From Alphaproteobacteria bacterium (lineage in GTDB: Bacteria; Pseudomonadota; Alphaproteobacteria; Paracaedibacterales; VGCI01), in the NCBI GenBank assembly GCA_016870095.1, contig VGCI01000007.1, positions 1 through 64,000 on the forward strand: 64,000 nt of DNA, in the 5' to 3' direction. The notes beneath the pieces are model-generated. The model had not been told where the DNA came from, did no database searches, and saw only the letters and a program-made list of their open reading frames with translations. A program made the position numbers and the translations under genes. Positions 17,470 to 27,012 of the stretch are shown here, in pieces (positions within the stretch are counted from its first letter, which is position 1; each line of letters starts with the position of its first letter).

Positions 17470-18447
17470 TCAACTCTCTATGCGCGTGTGCATTTTCTTT
17501 AACTCAGTTTCAAGTGATGAGGCGGGTTCAAACGCTAAATCCATGGGAAGGATAAGAATATTATTGCGACAGTTATGAGGAATGCGCATTGCATCTTTTT
17601 CTGTTGTGATGAGAAAAACTTTTTCCACGCGGGCTCTCATCCGTAATTTTCGTAAATCGTCTTCAGTGTAGGGATAATGATCAGGAAAGGATTTAAAAAT
17701 TTTCACTTCATACCCAGCTTGTTCGAGAGTTTGGCGAAATTTTTCTGGATATCCAATGCCAGCAAACCCCATCACAGCACATGGTTTTGGGGAAATGGGA
17801 ATGATTCTGGCTTGAATGACTGGACAGGAAATTGAGCGTAACGCGGGGGGCACTGGGTCATTATCTTGGGAGATAAAAACAATTGTGGTGGCTTCTTTTA
17901 ACCCGGATTGAATGGATTGTCGTAAAGGCCCTGCTGGAAAAACTCGTCCATTTCCAAATCCGTTTGAGCCGTTAACAACAACAAAGCATAAATCTTTTTT
18001 TAGAGTGTAATTTTGATGCGCATCGTCCAAAAGCAAGACATCGGCGCCAGATTTTATGGCTAACTTGACAGCGGCTTTACGATTCTTAGAAATCCACGTT
18101 GGAGCATATTTTGCTAAAAGGAGTGGCTCATCCCCCACTTGAGAGTATTGATGCTCAAGATTGACTTGTAAGGGCCCTTTCAGGACTCCTCCATACCCAC
18201 GGCTAATGATGTGGGGTGTGTATCCCATACTTATCAAAGTTTTTGCAATTGCAATTGTTACAGGGGTTTTACCTGCACCACCAAGAATAATATTTCCAAT
18301 AGAAATTACAGGAACAGATGCTTGATAGGGCTTTGAGATTCGATTATGAATAACCGTGCCAATACGATAGAACCAACTGAAAGGTTCAAGAATATAGGAC
18401 AGGACACTGCCAGGTTTATTCCAAAATTTCGGGGGTGATAGAAACAT
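17470..18447 (-). CDS. lpxK: Tetraacyldisaccharide 4'-kinase (lipid A synthesis)
   Basis: This enzyme phosphorylates the lipid A disaccharide at the 4' position at the inner membrane. The 325-residue protein shows the N-terminal FWNKPGSVLSYILEPFSW segment and the P-loop IGNIILGGAGKTPVTIAIA. It then has HIISRGYGG, VGDEPLLLA, LLLDDAHQN (Walker-B-like) and a C-terminal FPDHYPYTEDDL block. A TTG at 18462 also opens the frame, but ATG 18447 has GGGAAAG six bases upstream. It confirms that the cell makes lipid A. It is convergent with tamB and divergent from trkH. Confidence 0.93.
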   Translation of the reverse strand: MFLSPPKFWNKPGSVLSYILEPFSWFYRIGTVIHNRISKPYQASVPVISIGNIILGGAGKTPVTIAIAKTLISMGYTPHIISRGYGGVLKGPLQVNLEHQYSQVGDEPLLLAKYAPTWISKNRKAAVKLAIKSGADVLLLDDAHQNYTLKKDLCFVVVNGSNGFGNGRVFPAGPLRQSIQSGLKEATTIVFISQDNDPVPPALRSISCPVIQARIIPISPKPCAVMGFAGIGYPEKFRQTLEQAGYEVKIFKSFPDHYPYTEDDLRKLRMRARVEKVFLITTEKDAMRIPHNCRNNILILPMDLAFEPASSLETELKKMHTRIES

Positions 18448-18590
18448 AAGAATCTTTCCCAAGGGTATATGATGATGAAAGGTATAAGAGCATGAGCAGA
18501 GTTGTCAATGGATTGTCAACACGCCTCATTTGAGAGTATGCTCGAGGGGATTAGAAAAAAAATTTTTGAAACGAAGAGGCAAAGAAAGCT

Positions 18591-20045
18591 GTGATCGCAT
18601 TTCGGGCGGTTTTTTACCTAATCGGCATATTACTTAGTATTAGCTCTGTTGCGATGCTAATTCCCTTAAGCGTGGAATTGTTGATTTACCACACAAGTGG
18701 ATGGAGAGGATTTGCAATTTCTTCTTTCCTAACAGGGCTAGTGGGCACTTTGTTGGTATTATCTAATCGGTCCGAAGGTAAAACCGAACTTCGGGTAAGA
18801 GAAGCATTTTTGTTAACCACGGTTAGTTGGATTGCCACGTCTTTATTTGCGGGGCTGCCTTTCTTTTGGTCCTCTTTGTCGATTAATTTTTTGGATAGTT
18901 GGTTTGAATCTGTTTCGGCGCTGACAACAACTGGATCCACAGTTTTGGCCCATTTGAATAAAGTTCCCAGAGGTATATTGTTGTGGCGTGCTCTTTTGCA
19001 GTGGCTTGGGGGGACGGGTATTATCGTCATGGCCATGACCATTTTACCAATCTTGCGCATTGGGGGAATGCAGTTATTTCGTAACGAATTTTCGGATCGT
19101 TCTGAAAAGATTTTACCTCGACTTTCTCAAATTGCCTCTGCCATTTTATCCATTTATTTTGTATTTACCTTTACATGCGCTATTTTTCTTCATTTGGCAG
19201 GCATGGAATGGTTTGATGCGATTTGTCATGCTATGTGTACGGTATCTACGGGCGGACTCAGCACCCAAGATCTTTCCATAGGTGCCTATCGTAGCCTATC
19301 TATTGAGCTCATTTTGATGGCATTCATGATTATGGGAGGAATGACGTTTATTCTGTTTGTCAAATTATGGCATCGCAACTTTAAAGCGGTTTGGAAAGAT
19401 AGCCAATTACGGGTGTATTTAAGTATCATTGGAATTGGATCTCTTTTGGGAGCGTTGTGGCTTAATCTTCATCAGGAGATCAATTTTTGGAGGAGTCTTC
19501 GCTATTCTGCATTTGCGGTTATTTCAGTCATCACCTCCACAGGATACGCAACAGAAGACTACACGTTGTGGGGATCTTTTCCACTTGTCTTGTTTTTTCT
19601 ATTAAGTTTGGTCGGGGGATGTACAGGTTCCACCTCTGGAGGAATTAAGATCTTTCGATTTCAAGTTTTAATTGCCGTCGCTTTGAGCCATATGCGACAA
19701 TTGCGGCGTCCCCATGGGATATATGTTCCTTTATACCAGTCTCAAAAAATTTCTGAAAATATTGCGATGTCTGTGTTTACGTTTATAACACTGTATGCTT
19801 TTTGCTTAATTCTTCTTACCGGCGGATTATCAATTTGCGGACTGGATTTTGTGACCAGTTTAACGGGCGCTGCAGCTGCACTGGGCAACTTAGGGCCAGG
19901 GTTGACGCCGATGATTGCACCCTTAGCCTCTTTTGCTGATTTAGATATTGGATCTAAATGCATCTTAATGTTTGGAATGATTTTAGGCCGCCTTGAGTTA
20001 TTAGCGATTTTAATTCTTTTCATGCCATCATTTTGGAAAGATTAA
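18591..20045 (+). CDS. trkH: TrkH/KtrB-family potassium uptake channel
   Basis: A 484-residue integral membrane protein with about ten hydrophobic segments. The four selectivity-filter-like loops are visible: ALTTTGSTVL, MCTVSTGGLST, VITSTGYATED and AAALGNLGPGLTP. Each carries the Thr-Gly/Leu-Gly core of TrkH-type K+ channels. It imports potassium with a TrkA-type RCK subunit, which is not in this window. The start is GTG (TGATCGCATTTCGG context) with GAGG upstream. No closer ATG exists at the N-terminal helix. Confidence 0.92.
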   Translation: MIAFRAVFYLIGILLSISSVAMLIPLSVELLIYHTSGWRGFAISSFLTGLVGTLLVLSNRSEGKTELRVREAFLLTTVSWIATSLFAGLPFFWSSLSINFLDSWFESVSALTTTGSTVLAHLNKVPRGILLWRALLQWLGGTGIIVMAMTILPILRIGGMQLFRNEFSDRSEKILPRLSQIASAILSIYFVFTFTCAIFLHLAGMEWFDAICHAMCTVSTGGLSTQDLSIGAYRSLSIELILMAFMIMGGMTFILFVKLWHRNFKAVWKDSQLRVYLSIIGIGSLLGALWLNLHQEINFWRSLRYSAFAVISVITSTGYATEDYTLWGSFPLVLFFLLSLVGGCTGSTSGGIKIFRFQVLIAVALSHMRQLRRPHGIYVPLYQSQKISENIAMSVFTFITLYAFCLILLTGGLSICGLDFVTSLTGAAAALGNLGPGLTPMIAPLASFADLDIGSKCILMFGMILGRLELLAILILFMPSFWKD

Positions 20046-20062
20046 GAGAACCTGTAAGTTTC

Positions 20063-22030
20063 TTAATCTTTTGCGAGTTCTGGATGATTGATATATTGAT
20101 CAAAAGCTTCAGGGTTGGCGAGGGCCTCCTGATTTTTAATCGGTTCTGCATGAATTAAATCGCGAACCGCACGTTCAGCAATTTTGCCATTTTTTGTGCG
20201 CGGTATATCCGTAACAGCAATGATTTTGGAGGGTACATGACGCGGCGTAGTGTTTTGTCGAATCTGAGTTTTGATTTTTTGAATAAGGGTCTCTGTCAGC
20301 GTTAGGCCCTCATTCAGCTGAACGAATAAGATGATGCGTTCATCATTTTGCCAAGATTGTCCCACAGCAACACAGCCATGAATTTCAGGTATTTGGTCGA
20401 CCTGACGATAGATTTCTGCTGTACCTATTCTCACTCCTCCAGGGTTTAAGACGGTATCCGAACGGCCATAAATGATCATGCCTCCTTGAGGAGTTAATTC
20501 CACAAAATCTCCGTGGTGCCAGACATTGGGAAAACGATCAAAATAAGCGGTATGGTATTTATGTCTTAAAGAATCATTCCAAAATCCTAAAGGTTGAGAG
20601 GGAAAAGGTTTCGTGCAGACGAGTTCTCCTTTTTTACTGATCTGCGATTGGCCTTCTTCATTGTAGACTTCTACGCTCAAGCCCAGTCCGCGTGTTTGAG
20701 CTTCCCCACGCCAAACATCACCGATAGGATTTCCTAAAACAAAGCAAGAAATGATGTCTGTGCCGCCTGAAATCGAAGCTAAACATACATCTTTTTTTAT
20801 GGAATCATAAACGTAATCATAGTTGGCGGGCGATAAGGGTGATCCTGTTGAGGTGATCATGCGTAAAAGAGGAAGAGGGTGGGTTTTGATTAAATTAACG
20901 CCCAGCTTACTTAAAGAATCAATATACTTTGCAGATGTACCAAATAAAGTAATCCCCTCTTTTTCTGCAATATCGAATAAGACCGTAGGTTGGGGATAAA
21001 GGGGGGAACCGTCATACAAGACGAGACTTGCGCCGCTTCCTAATGCCGAAACAAGCCAATTCCACATCATCCACCCGCAGGTCGTATAGTAAAAAACCTG
21101 GTCATTGGGTTTTATATCGCAGTGGAGTTGATGCTCTTTTAGGTGCTGCAGCAAGGTGCCCCCTGCACTGTGAACGATGCATTTCGGGATTCCTGTTGTG
21201 CCTGAGGAAAAAAGAATTACAAGAGGATGAGCAAAGGGTAAAGGTATAAAGTCAAGAGTTGAGACTTTTGTGCTTGTGAGGAGCTCATCCCAAAGGTCAA
21301 AGGGGCTATCGATATCCTGGGCTCTGATAGCTTCGGACGTGGATATATAGGGGATTATAATGACTTTTTCTAAAGAGGGAATGTGGCTGCGAATGGTGGG
21401 TAGCCTGTCAAGGTAGGCAAAAGTTTTTCCGCCATAGAAATAACCATCGGCGATCAGCAGAACTTTGGGCGTTATTTGCGAAAGGCGATCGATAGCACCT
21501 TGTGTGCCAAAATCAGGTGAACAAGAGGACCAGATAGCGCCTAAACTGGCCGCAGCAAGCATTGCAATAATGGTTTGCGGTAAATTGGGTAAGTATCCGG
21601 CAATACGATCTCCCGGTTGAATGCCCCACTGTTTAAATATATTAGCAATCTTTGCTGTTTGCTGATAAATTTCTTGAAAGGTAAGTTTTTGAACAATTTT
21701 GTCTTCCCCGTAAAACGTAATGCCGATACTTTGATCTCTTCGTCTCAATAGATTCTCAGCAAAATTAAGATGAGCGTCGGGGAAAAATTTTGCATTTTCA
21801 ATGTCGTGATTGTTTTCAAGAACGCGTTCACCTTGATCCTTTGCAATGACGCCACAAAAGGACCAAACCGCCCGCCAAAAGGAGTCTGGATGTTGCACGG
21901 AAAACGTGTAAAGGGAAGGAAAATCCGTCACAGTCGAATTGTAACTTGTGTGAACTGTCGCAATAAAACGAGTGAGATTGGCTTGTTCAATGGCCTCTGG
22001 AGAGGGGCGCCAGAGAATATCGGAAGTCAT
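20063..22030 (-). CDS. Acetoacetate--CoA ligase
   Basis: The 655-residue protein activates acetoacetate to acetoacetyl-CoA with ATP. It has the acetoacetyl-CoA synthetase N-terminal region (MTSDILWRPSPE, FWRAVWSF). Adenylate-forming motifs include LFSSGTTGIPKCIVHSAGG, GGTDII, YGRSDTVLNPGGVRIG, and TKNGKIAE near the end with the catalytic lysine. Length matches the family (about 650). It links ketone-body or polyhydroxybutyrate breakdown to central metabolism; no phb genes are in the window. It starts at an ATG 12 bases from the parB end with GGGAG upstream, so it may be read from the parAB promoter. Confidence 0.92.
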   Translation of the reverse strand: MTSDILWRPSPEAIEQANLTRFIATVHTSYNSTVTDFPSLYTFSVQHPDSFWRAVWSFCGVIAKDQGERVLENNHDIENAKFFPDAHLNFAENLLRRRDQSIGITFYGEDKIVQKLTFQEIYQQTAKIANIFKQWGIQPGDRIAGYLPNLPQTIIAMLAAASLGAIWSSCSPDFGTQGAIDRLSQITPKVLLIADGYFYGGKTFAYLDRLPTIRSHIPSLEKVIIIPYISTSEAIRAQDIDSPFDLWDELLTSTKVSTLDFIPLPFAHPLVILFSSGTTGIPKCIVHSAGGTLLQHLKEHQLHCDIKPNDQVFYYTTCGWMMWNWLVSALGSGASLVLYDGSPLYPQPTVLFDIAEKEGITLFGTSAKYIDSLSKLGVNLIKTHPLPLLRMITSTGSPLSPANYDYVYDSIKKDVCLASISGGTDIISCFVLGNPIGDVWRGEAQTRGLGLSVEVYNEEGQSQISKKGELVCTKPFPSQPLGFWNDSLRHKYHTAYFDRFPNVWHHGDFVELTPQGGMIIYGRSDTVLNPGGVRIGTAEIYRQVDQIPEIHGCVAVGQSWQNDERIILFVQLNEGLTLTETLIQKIKTQIRQNTTPRHVPSKIIAVTDIPRTKNGKIAERAVRDLIHAEPIKNQEALANPEAFDQYINHPELAKD

Positions 22031-22042
22031 GAAAAAACTCCC

Positions 22043-22930
22043 TTAAATTTCGATGGCCCTCAATCTATCCATAAATTCATCAATCTCTTCATAACTATTG
22101 AATTGTACAGTTAAGGTTGCTCCTGTTTGCTTCACTTTTAAGGAAACATTTAAGCGCAAAAGATTTGCAATCTCATTTTCAATAATCTTGGTTTGTTGAA
22201 TAAATTCAGAATCAGGAATCTCAAGATTTGGTTTTGTGGAGTTTCTTTTCTTGAGTTGCTCGGCTTGGCGAACATTGAGATTATTGTCGATAATATTTTG
22301 AGCCAACTCTTCCATATTTTCTGAATTAACAAGAGTTCGGGCGTGACCAGCTGTGATCTTACCTTCTTGAATCATGTCTTTAATGTGGCTTGGAAGTTGG
22401 TTGAGGCGAAGCATATTCGCCACATGGCTGCGGCTTTTTCCGATTGAACGGGCCAATTCTTCTTGAGTATAATTAAATTCTTCCAGAAGACGGTGGTACC
22501 CTTCGGCCTCCTCAATAGGAGTCAGGTCATCGCGCTGAATGTTCTCTACGAGGGCGACCTCAAGAGCTTCACGATCGCTATACTCGCGCACGACAACAGG
22601 AACAGTCTCTAAGTTGAGTGTCCGCGCAGCGCGCCAGCGACGCTCACCGGCAATAATTTCATATGTGTTACTCTCAAGAACGCCGTCCGCTTTTTGCAAA
22701 GTGCGGACCACGAGCGGTTGAATAATGCCCTTTTCACGGATGGAATCAACTAACGTTGTTAGTTTCTCATCGTCAAAACAGTAGCGAGGCTGAAATTTTC
22801 CTGGCTTTATAGCAAGGGTAGGAAGGGAAAATATGGTGCCAGGTGTTTCGCTTTCTAATATAGCAGATTCGCCAAGAAGGGCTGAAAGCCCACGACCTAA
22901 GGGATTTTTTTTGGCTTCTGTTTCCATCAT
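22043..22930 (-). CDS. parB: Chromosome partitioning protein ParB (CTPase, parS-binding)
   Basis: The 295-residue protein begins with the typical KKNPLGRGLSALLGE. It has the CTP-binding GERRWRAAR motif, ENIQRDDLTPIEEA, and the HTH ELARSIGKSRSHVANMLRL, followed by a C-terminal dimerisation domain. ParB loads on parS sites and organises the origin region. The start is ATG at 22930, which overlaps the parA stop (ATGA). No site matching the usual parS palindrome (TGTTTCACGTGAAACA) was seen in the window. A PopZ-like protein that may tether ParB is encoded at 55309. Confidence 0.95.
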   Translation of the reverse strand: MMETEAKKNPLGRGLSALLGESAILESETPGTIFSLPTLAIKPGKFQPRYCFDDEKLTTLVDSIREKGIIQPLVVRTLQKADGVLESNTYEIIAGERRWRAARTLNLETVPVVVREYSDREALEVALVENIQRDDLTPIEEAEGYHRLLEEFNYTQEELARSIGKSRSHVANMLRLNQLPSHIKDMIQEGKITAGHARTLVNSENMEELAQNIIDNNLNVRQAEQLKKRNSTKPNLEIPDSEFIQQTKIIENEIANLLRLNVSLKVKQTGATLTVQFNSYEEIDEFMDRLRAIEI

Positions 22931-23718
22931 GCGACTTTTACCTCCTGAATAAGCTGAGCGTCTCGAATTAAAACTTCTCGGGCCAAGGACATGTAGGCCT
23001 GAGATCCTGTACACTTGAAGTCATAAATCATTGCGGGTTTACCATGGCTTGGAGCCTCTGATACCTTTGTATTCCGCGGGATAACGGTTTCAAATACTTT
23101 ATCTTTTAGGTAGGAGCGCACATCTTTCGCGACCATGTCGCATAGGGAGCTGCGCCGGTCAAACATGGTGAGTACAATTCCAAAAAGAGATAGTCCCGGA
23201 TTCAAAGTTTTTTTGATTTTTTGAATAGATCCGAGTAAATAACTCAAACCTTCTAGAGCGTAGTATTCGCACTGTAAGGGGATAATTACATCCGTGGCAG
23301 CAACCATGGCATTTAAAGTGAGAAGGCCCATAGAAGGCGGGCAATCAATCAAAATATAGTCAAACATATGGATGTAGGGGGCAATAATGTCTTTCAAGAT
23401 ATATTCCCGACGCTCCATGCCCACCAGTTCAATTTCTGCGCCCAACAAATCAATGGCAGAAGGGATGATACATAGCCCGGGTATAGCTGTCTTTACGATA
23501 ACTTGACTCATGGTGTAGTCACCAAGTAGGAGGCCATATGAATTGAGAAGGCGTCGTTGTTTGCTTAAGCCCAGACCCGTAGATGCATTGGCTTGGGGGT
23601 CAAAGTCGATGATCAAAACACGTTTGTCGACGGCAGCTAGCCCTGTTGCAAGGTTAACAGTCGTTGTTGTTTTCCCCACACCGCCTTTTTGATTTGATAC
23701 GGTAAAAATTCGACTCAT
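22927..23718 (-). CDS. parA: Chromosome partitioning ATPase ParA
   Basis: The 263-residue protein is a Walker-type ATPase with the deviant P-loop KGGVGKTTTTVNLA at residues 10-23. It also shows VLIIDFDPQANASTG, YILIDCPPSMGLLTLNAM and PLQCEYYALEGL. It binds DNA non-specifically and drives segregation of ParB-parS complexes. It is the first gene of the parA-parB unit, with a four-base overlap. The often-adjacent rsmG-mnmG genes are not present here. Confidence 0.96.
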   Translation of the reverse strand: MSRIFTVSNQKGGVGKTTTTVNLATGLAAVDKRVLIIDFDPQANASTGLGLSKQRRLLNSYGLLLGDYTMSQVIVKTAIPGLCIIPSAIDLLGAEIELVGMERREYILKDIIAPYIHMFDYILIDCPPSMGLLTLNAMVAATDVIIPLQCEYYALEGLSYLLGSIQKIKKTLNPGLSLFGIVLTMFDRRSSLCDMVAKDVRSYLKDKVFETVIPRNTKVSEAPSHGKPAMIYDFKCTGSQAYMSLAREVLIRDAQLIQEVKVA

Positions 23719-24076
23719 TGTCTTGCCAAAGCTCCATTTATCGTCTGTTAAAGATGTATTTTCATGATCTCATAATCATATTTATACCTGATTCTTTGTA
23801 AACTCTCTAGTAGATCGATTCATTTACTTTTGAGCATCTTTAAGATTCAAGATAATATTATCACTCTCAGGGGATTGAATTCTGTCATTGTAGCTGAATA
23901 ACATAATTTACTGGCCGAAAAAAAGTCTTTAATAAATCAACAATAGCACTTTTAAAAGAACATTTTTCAGTAAAGAGCATTTTTACAATACAACTTCTCA
24001 GAATCTAACGATTTTTGATTTATAATTCAACTTTTATTATGGGAAGGATAGGCCATCCCTCCCATAATTCTTATTT
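23719..24076. other. 358-base spacer upstream of parA
   Basis: AT-rich sequence between the parA start and the end of the next minus-strand gene. It contains a strong dyad at 24037-24067 (listed separately). No parS site, tRNA or credible ORF was seen. Confidence 0.4.
24037..24067 (-). terminator. Stem-loop after the exported coiled-coil gene
   Basis: TTATGGGA (24037-24044) pairs with TCCCATAA (24060-24067), extended by GGAT/ATCC inside with one mismatch and a five-base loop. It lies ten bases past the stop of the minus-strand gene at 24077. The following minus-strand bases are not a clean T tract, while the plus-strand side is T-rich, so termination in either direction is possible. Confidence 0.45.
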
Positions 24077-25024
24077 TTAGTGATTGAGTTCTAAAAGTTC
24101 GCGATTAATCATTTCTAATTGATATAAGGCAGCAGCGTAGTTTTGTTGAGCCTGTTTGAGAAGATCTTTCAGTGTGTTATATGTTTGTTGAGAAGGTCCT
24201 GTAAAGTTAATTCTCTTGGCATTAAGCTCTATTCCGAGATTGACTACAAAGTCTTCAGGTGTTTGATCTTCTTGTGTTTTTGCCCAAGCAACCTCATGGT
24301 TGTTAAATCGTTCTGCCAGGTTCGGGGAGTTGTTTTCAATAATGTCTGAGCGCATTCCCATTACGGCAATCGTTAAATTGTCATAGGTTTCTTTTGCTTT
24401 TTTTTCCAATTGTTGGGCGTCACGTTCTCTTGCTTTTAGCGAACTAAGTTTCTCTGCTTTCTTGGGATCGATAGTTTTTTCTAATAGAATTATATTTGCT
24501 TGAACGGCTTCTTGGGCTGCCAGAACTTGTTGTTCAGCGGCTTGCATATTTTGACCTTCTTTCTTTTGGGCAATCACTGGACGTAAGACGATTCTTTTAT
24601 GTTCAGGAGATTTTGGAACTGCAGAAGATACTGGACGCTCTCCAGCAGGCTTCAACTTTGGCAAGGCTGGTTGAGCATCTGCTTTTTTTTCTCCTTGCTT
24701 ACCACCGGTCTTCTCTTTTTCGGGGGCATATCCGTTACACCAGGCAAGAACGGTAGCTGCCTTAGCGCCGATGAGACCTTCTTTTAAAGCTGCATTCAGG
24801 AACCCTTTATGAGTAATGTCGGCGCATAATACACTTTTATCAGCTACGCGAGTACTTAGAATTTGACTGACAGACTGAATATTTTTAGCGCTTTTACATT
24901 GATTAACGAGTTCCAACACAGGGGGTGAAAGTATAAGGTTTGATTCAATTATTGGCTCTGATGCGTAAGAAACAGGAGCTAAAAACGTGCTGGCAAAAAT
25001 AAGACCGTAAGAAAAGTGGCGCAT
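24077..25024 (-). CDS. Exported protein of unknown function with a C-terminal coiled coil
   Basis: I do not recognise this 315-residue protein. A Sec signal peptide ends at VSYAS (about residue 21). Residues 22-100 form a compact region with four cysteines (QCKSAKN, VLCADI, LAWCNGY) and a Leu-rich helix pattern. Residues 105-150 are Lys/Pro-rich and low in complexity. Residues 160-215 (AAEQQVLAAQEAVQANI... KKAEKLSSLKARERDAQQLEKKAKE) and 285-315 look like coiled coil. GGGAGA lies ahead of the ATG. It stands alone between parA and recJ and shares its general style (signal peptide plus coiled coil) with the protein at 44206. Confidence 0.75.
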   Translation of the reverse strand: MRHFSYGLIFASTFLAPVSYASEPIIESNLILSPPVLELVNQCKSAKNIQSVSQILSTRVADKSVLCADITHKGFLNAALKEGLIGAKAATVLAWCNGYAPEKEKTGGKQGEKKADAQPALPKLKPAGERPVSSAVPKSPEHKRIVLRPVIAQKKEGQNMQAAEQQVLAAQEAVQANIILLEKTIDPKKAEKLSSLKARERDAQQLEKKAKETYDNLTIAVMGMRSDIIENNSPNLAERFNNHEVAWAKTQEDQTPEDFVVNLGIELNAKRINFTGPSQQTYNTLKDLLKQAQQNYAAALYQLEMINRELLELNH

Positions 25025-25203
25025 ATAAATTCTCCCTAATGGTTATAAACCTATAGAATAATTATCTATAAATATTATGAATAAAGCGTTAATTCTTCCT
25101 AAAAACTTATTTATTTTTAACTTCAAAATTTGAAGTGTGCATTGCGGACACTGCCTTCAATGTGGTACTGAAGATAACCATCTAAGTCGTAGGGATAGAT
25201 AAT

Positions 25204-27012
25204 ATGAATGCCCTTAATTCCGTCACACAGAAGTCGCATGACATCCCGTCTGGTTTTGAGTCGTTATTTAATTCAAAATACTCTGTTTCGGGGAAAATTT
25301 GGCAATTTCGCCCGTGTGATGATCGTCAAGCTCTCGTCATTACCCAACGGCATGGCCTTTCGGCAACAGTGGGGCAGTTGCTTTCAAGCCGAGGGATCTT
25401 CTTAGAAAACGTAGAGTCTTTTTTGGAGCCGACATTACGTAATCTTATGCCAAACCCATCTCACCTAAAAGATATGGATTGTGCCATAGATAGAGTAATT
25501 CAAGCCCTAAAAAATAATGAAAAAATTGCTGTTTTTGGGGATTATGATGTGGATGGAGGAACATCTTGTGCCTTGCTTCACCGTTATTTTTCCCTATTGG
25601 GTCAGTCAATACGTATTTATATTCCCGATCGAATTGATGAGGGTTATGGGCCAAATAATGAGGCTATGCATACGTTAAAGAATGAAGGATATCCTGTTGT
25701 TCTCATGGTTGATTGTGGAACAACAGCTTTCGAGCCGTTAGCTTACGCGAAAACTTTGGGTCTTGACGTCATTGTGATTGATCATCACTCAGCACAACCC
25801 GCTCTTCCAGAAGCTTATGCGCTTATTAACCCCAATCGTTTAGATCAAGAATCTCCTTTGAAGCATCTTTGTGCTGCTGGTTTGTCATTTATCTTTCTTG
25901 TGGCTTTACAAAGGGCTTTACGGGAACAAAATTGGTTTGAAGGCAAAACTGAGCCAGACTTAATGCAACTGCTTGATCTGGTAGCCTTGGGTACGGTTTG
26001 TGACGTCATGCCCTTGACAGGTCTAAATCGAGCCTTTGTTTCTCAAGGATTAAAAGTTGCCAAATGGCGTCAAAATATAGGATTAACAGCATTAGCAGAC
26101 GTGGCTGGATTAAAGGAAGCTCCAACAGCCTATCATTTAGGATTTCTTCTTGGTCCCCGCGTGAATGCGGGCGGACGAGTTGGCCAGGCAACACTAGGGG
26201 CGCACTTGTTGTCTACACACGATGAGGCACAAGCCCGCACTATGGCCCAACGTTTGGATATGTTGAACCGGGAACGACAACAAATTGAAGCCACTGTCCT
26301 AGAGGAGGCGATCAATTTGGTCGAGTCCACCGATCTTCTCAGCAAACCGATTCTCTTGGTCAAAGGTGAGGGGTGGCATCCCGGTGTAATTGGTATCGTT
26401 GCAAGTCGTTTAAAGGAACGATACGCTCGCCCTTCTTGCGTCATTAGTTTTACCGATGATATGGGTAAGGGTTCGGGACGGTCAGTATCAGGAATTGATC
26501 TTGGTACAGCTATGCATGCGGCGACACATTGCGGCCTTTTGGTGCATGGAGGCGGTCACGCGATGGCTGCGGGTTTTACAGTTACTCGTGCTCTTTATAA
26601 TGAATTTTATGCATTTTTGCTTCAACGTCTCAGTGCGGATATGAAGAATATTTTGCCAACTCTTGAGATTGATGTTTCCATTACTTTAAAGGGGATAACA
26701 ACGGATTTGCTGCAAAGTTTAAGTTGTTTAGAGCCCTTTGGGGCGGGGAATCCAACGCCAAAGTTTATGATACATAATGTGCGCATTGCCTATGCAGAAA
26801 TTTTTGGCAATGACCACGTGCGCTGTACGCTTTTAAGTGAAGATGGTGCCCGTCAAAAGGCGATTGCTTTTCGCGTTGCTCAACAACCCTTGGGCAAAGC
26901 ACTGTTGACAGCGAAAAATCAGCTGAAGCATATTGTGGGAACGTTGCGTCTAGACACGTGGGGGGGCAGAAATGAGACTGTCGTCTATATCGATGACCTT
27001 ATGGAAATGTGA
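25204..27012 (+). CDS. recJ: Single-stranded-DNA-specific 5'-3' exonuclease RecJ
   Basis: The 602-residue DHH phosphoesterase has the manganese-binding motifs FGDYDVDGGTSC, LMVDCGTTA, VIDHHSAQPALP and LDLVALGTVCDVMPL. A DHHA1 domain follows (LVHGGGHAMAAGFT), then the OB-like C-terminal part (LEPFGAGNPTPKFM). RecJ resects 5' strands in RecF-pathway recombination, mismatch and base-excision repair. AGGGA sits upstream of the ATG. A PAP2-like gene starts one base inside its stop codon, so the two form a transcriptional unit. Confidence 0.95.
   Translation: MNALNSVTQKSHDIPSGFESLFNSKYSVSGKIWQFRPCDDRQALVITQRHGLSATVGQLLSSRGIFLENVESFLEPTLRNLMPNPSHLKDMDCAIDRVIQALKNNEKIAVFGDYDVDGGTSCALLHRYFSLLGQSIRIYIPDRIDEGYGPNNEAMHTLKNEGYPVVLMVDCGTTAFEPLAYAKTLGLDVIVIDHHSAQPALPEAYALINPNRLDQESPLKHLCAAGLSFIFLVALQRALREQNWFEGKTEPDLMQLLDLVALGTVCDVMPLTGLNRAFVSQGLKVAKWRQNIGLTALADVAGLKEAPTAYHLGFLLGPRVNAGGRVGQATLGAHLLSTHDEAQARTMAQRLDMLNRERQQIEATVLEEAINLVESTDLLSKPILLVKGEGWHPGVIGIVASRLKERYARPSCVISFTDDMGKGSGRSVSGIDLGTAMHAATHCGLLVHGGGHAMAAGFTVTRALYNEFYAFLLQRLSADMKNILPTLEIDVSITLKGITTDLLQSLSCLEPFGAGNPTPKFMIHNVRIAYAEIFGNDHVRCTLLSEDGARQKAIAFRVAQQPLGKALLTAKNQLKHIVGTLRLDTWGGRNETVVYIDDLMEM

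Noticed and set aside
23719-24076. Possible parS site upstream of parA
   Set aside because: No match to the TGTTTCACGTGAAACA palindrome here or elsewhere in the window. The few CACGTG cores (for example near 4555 and 26816) lack the flanks and lie inside genes.
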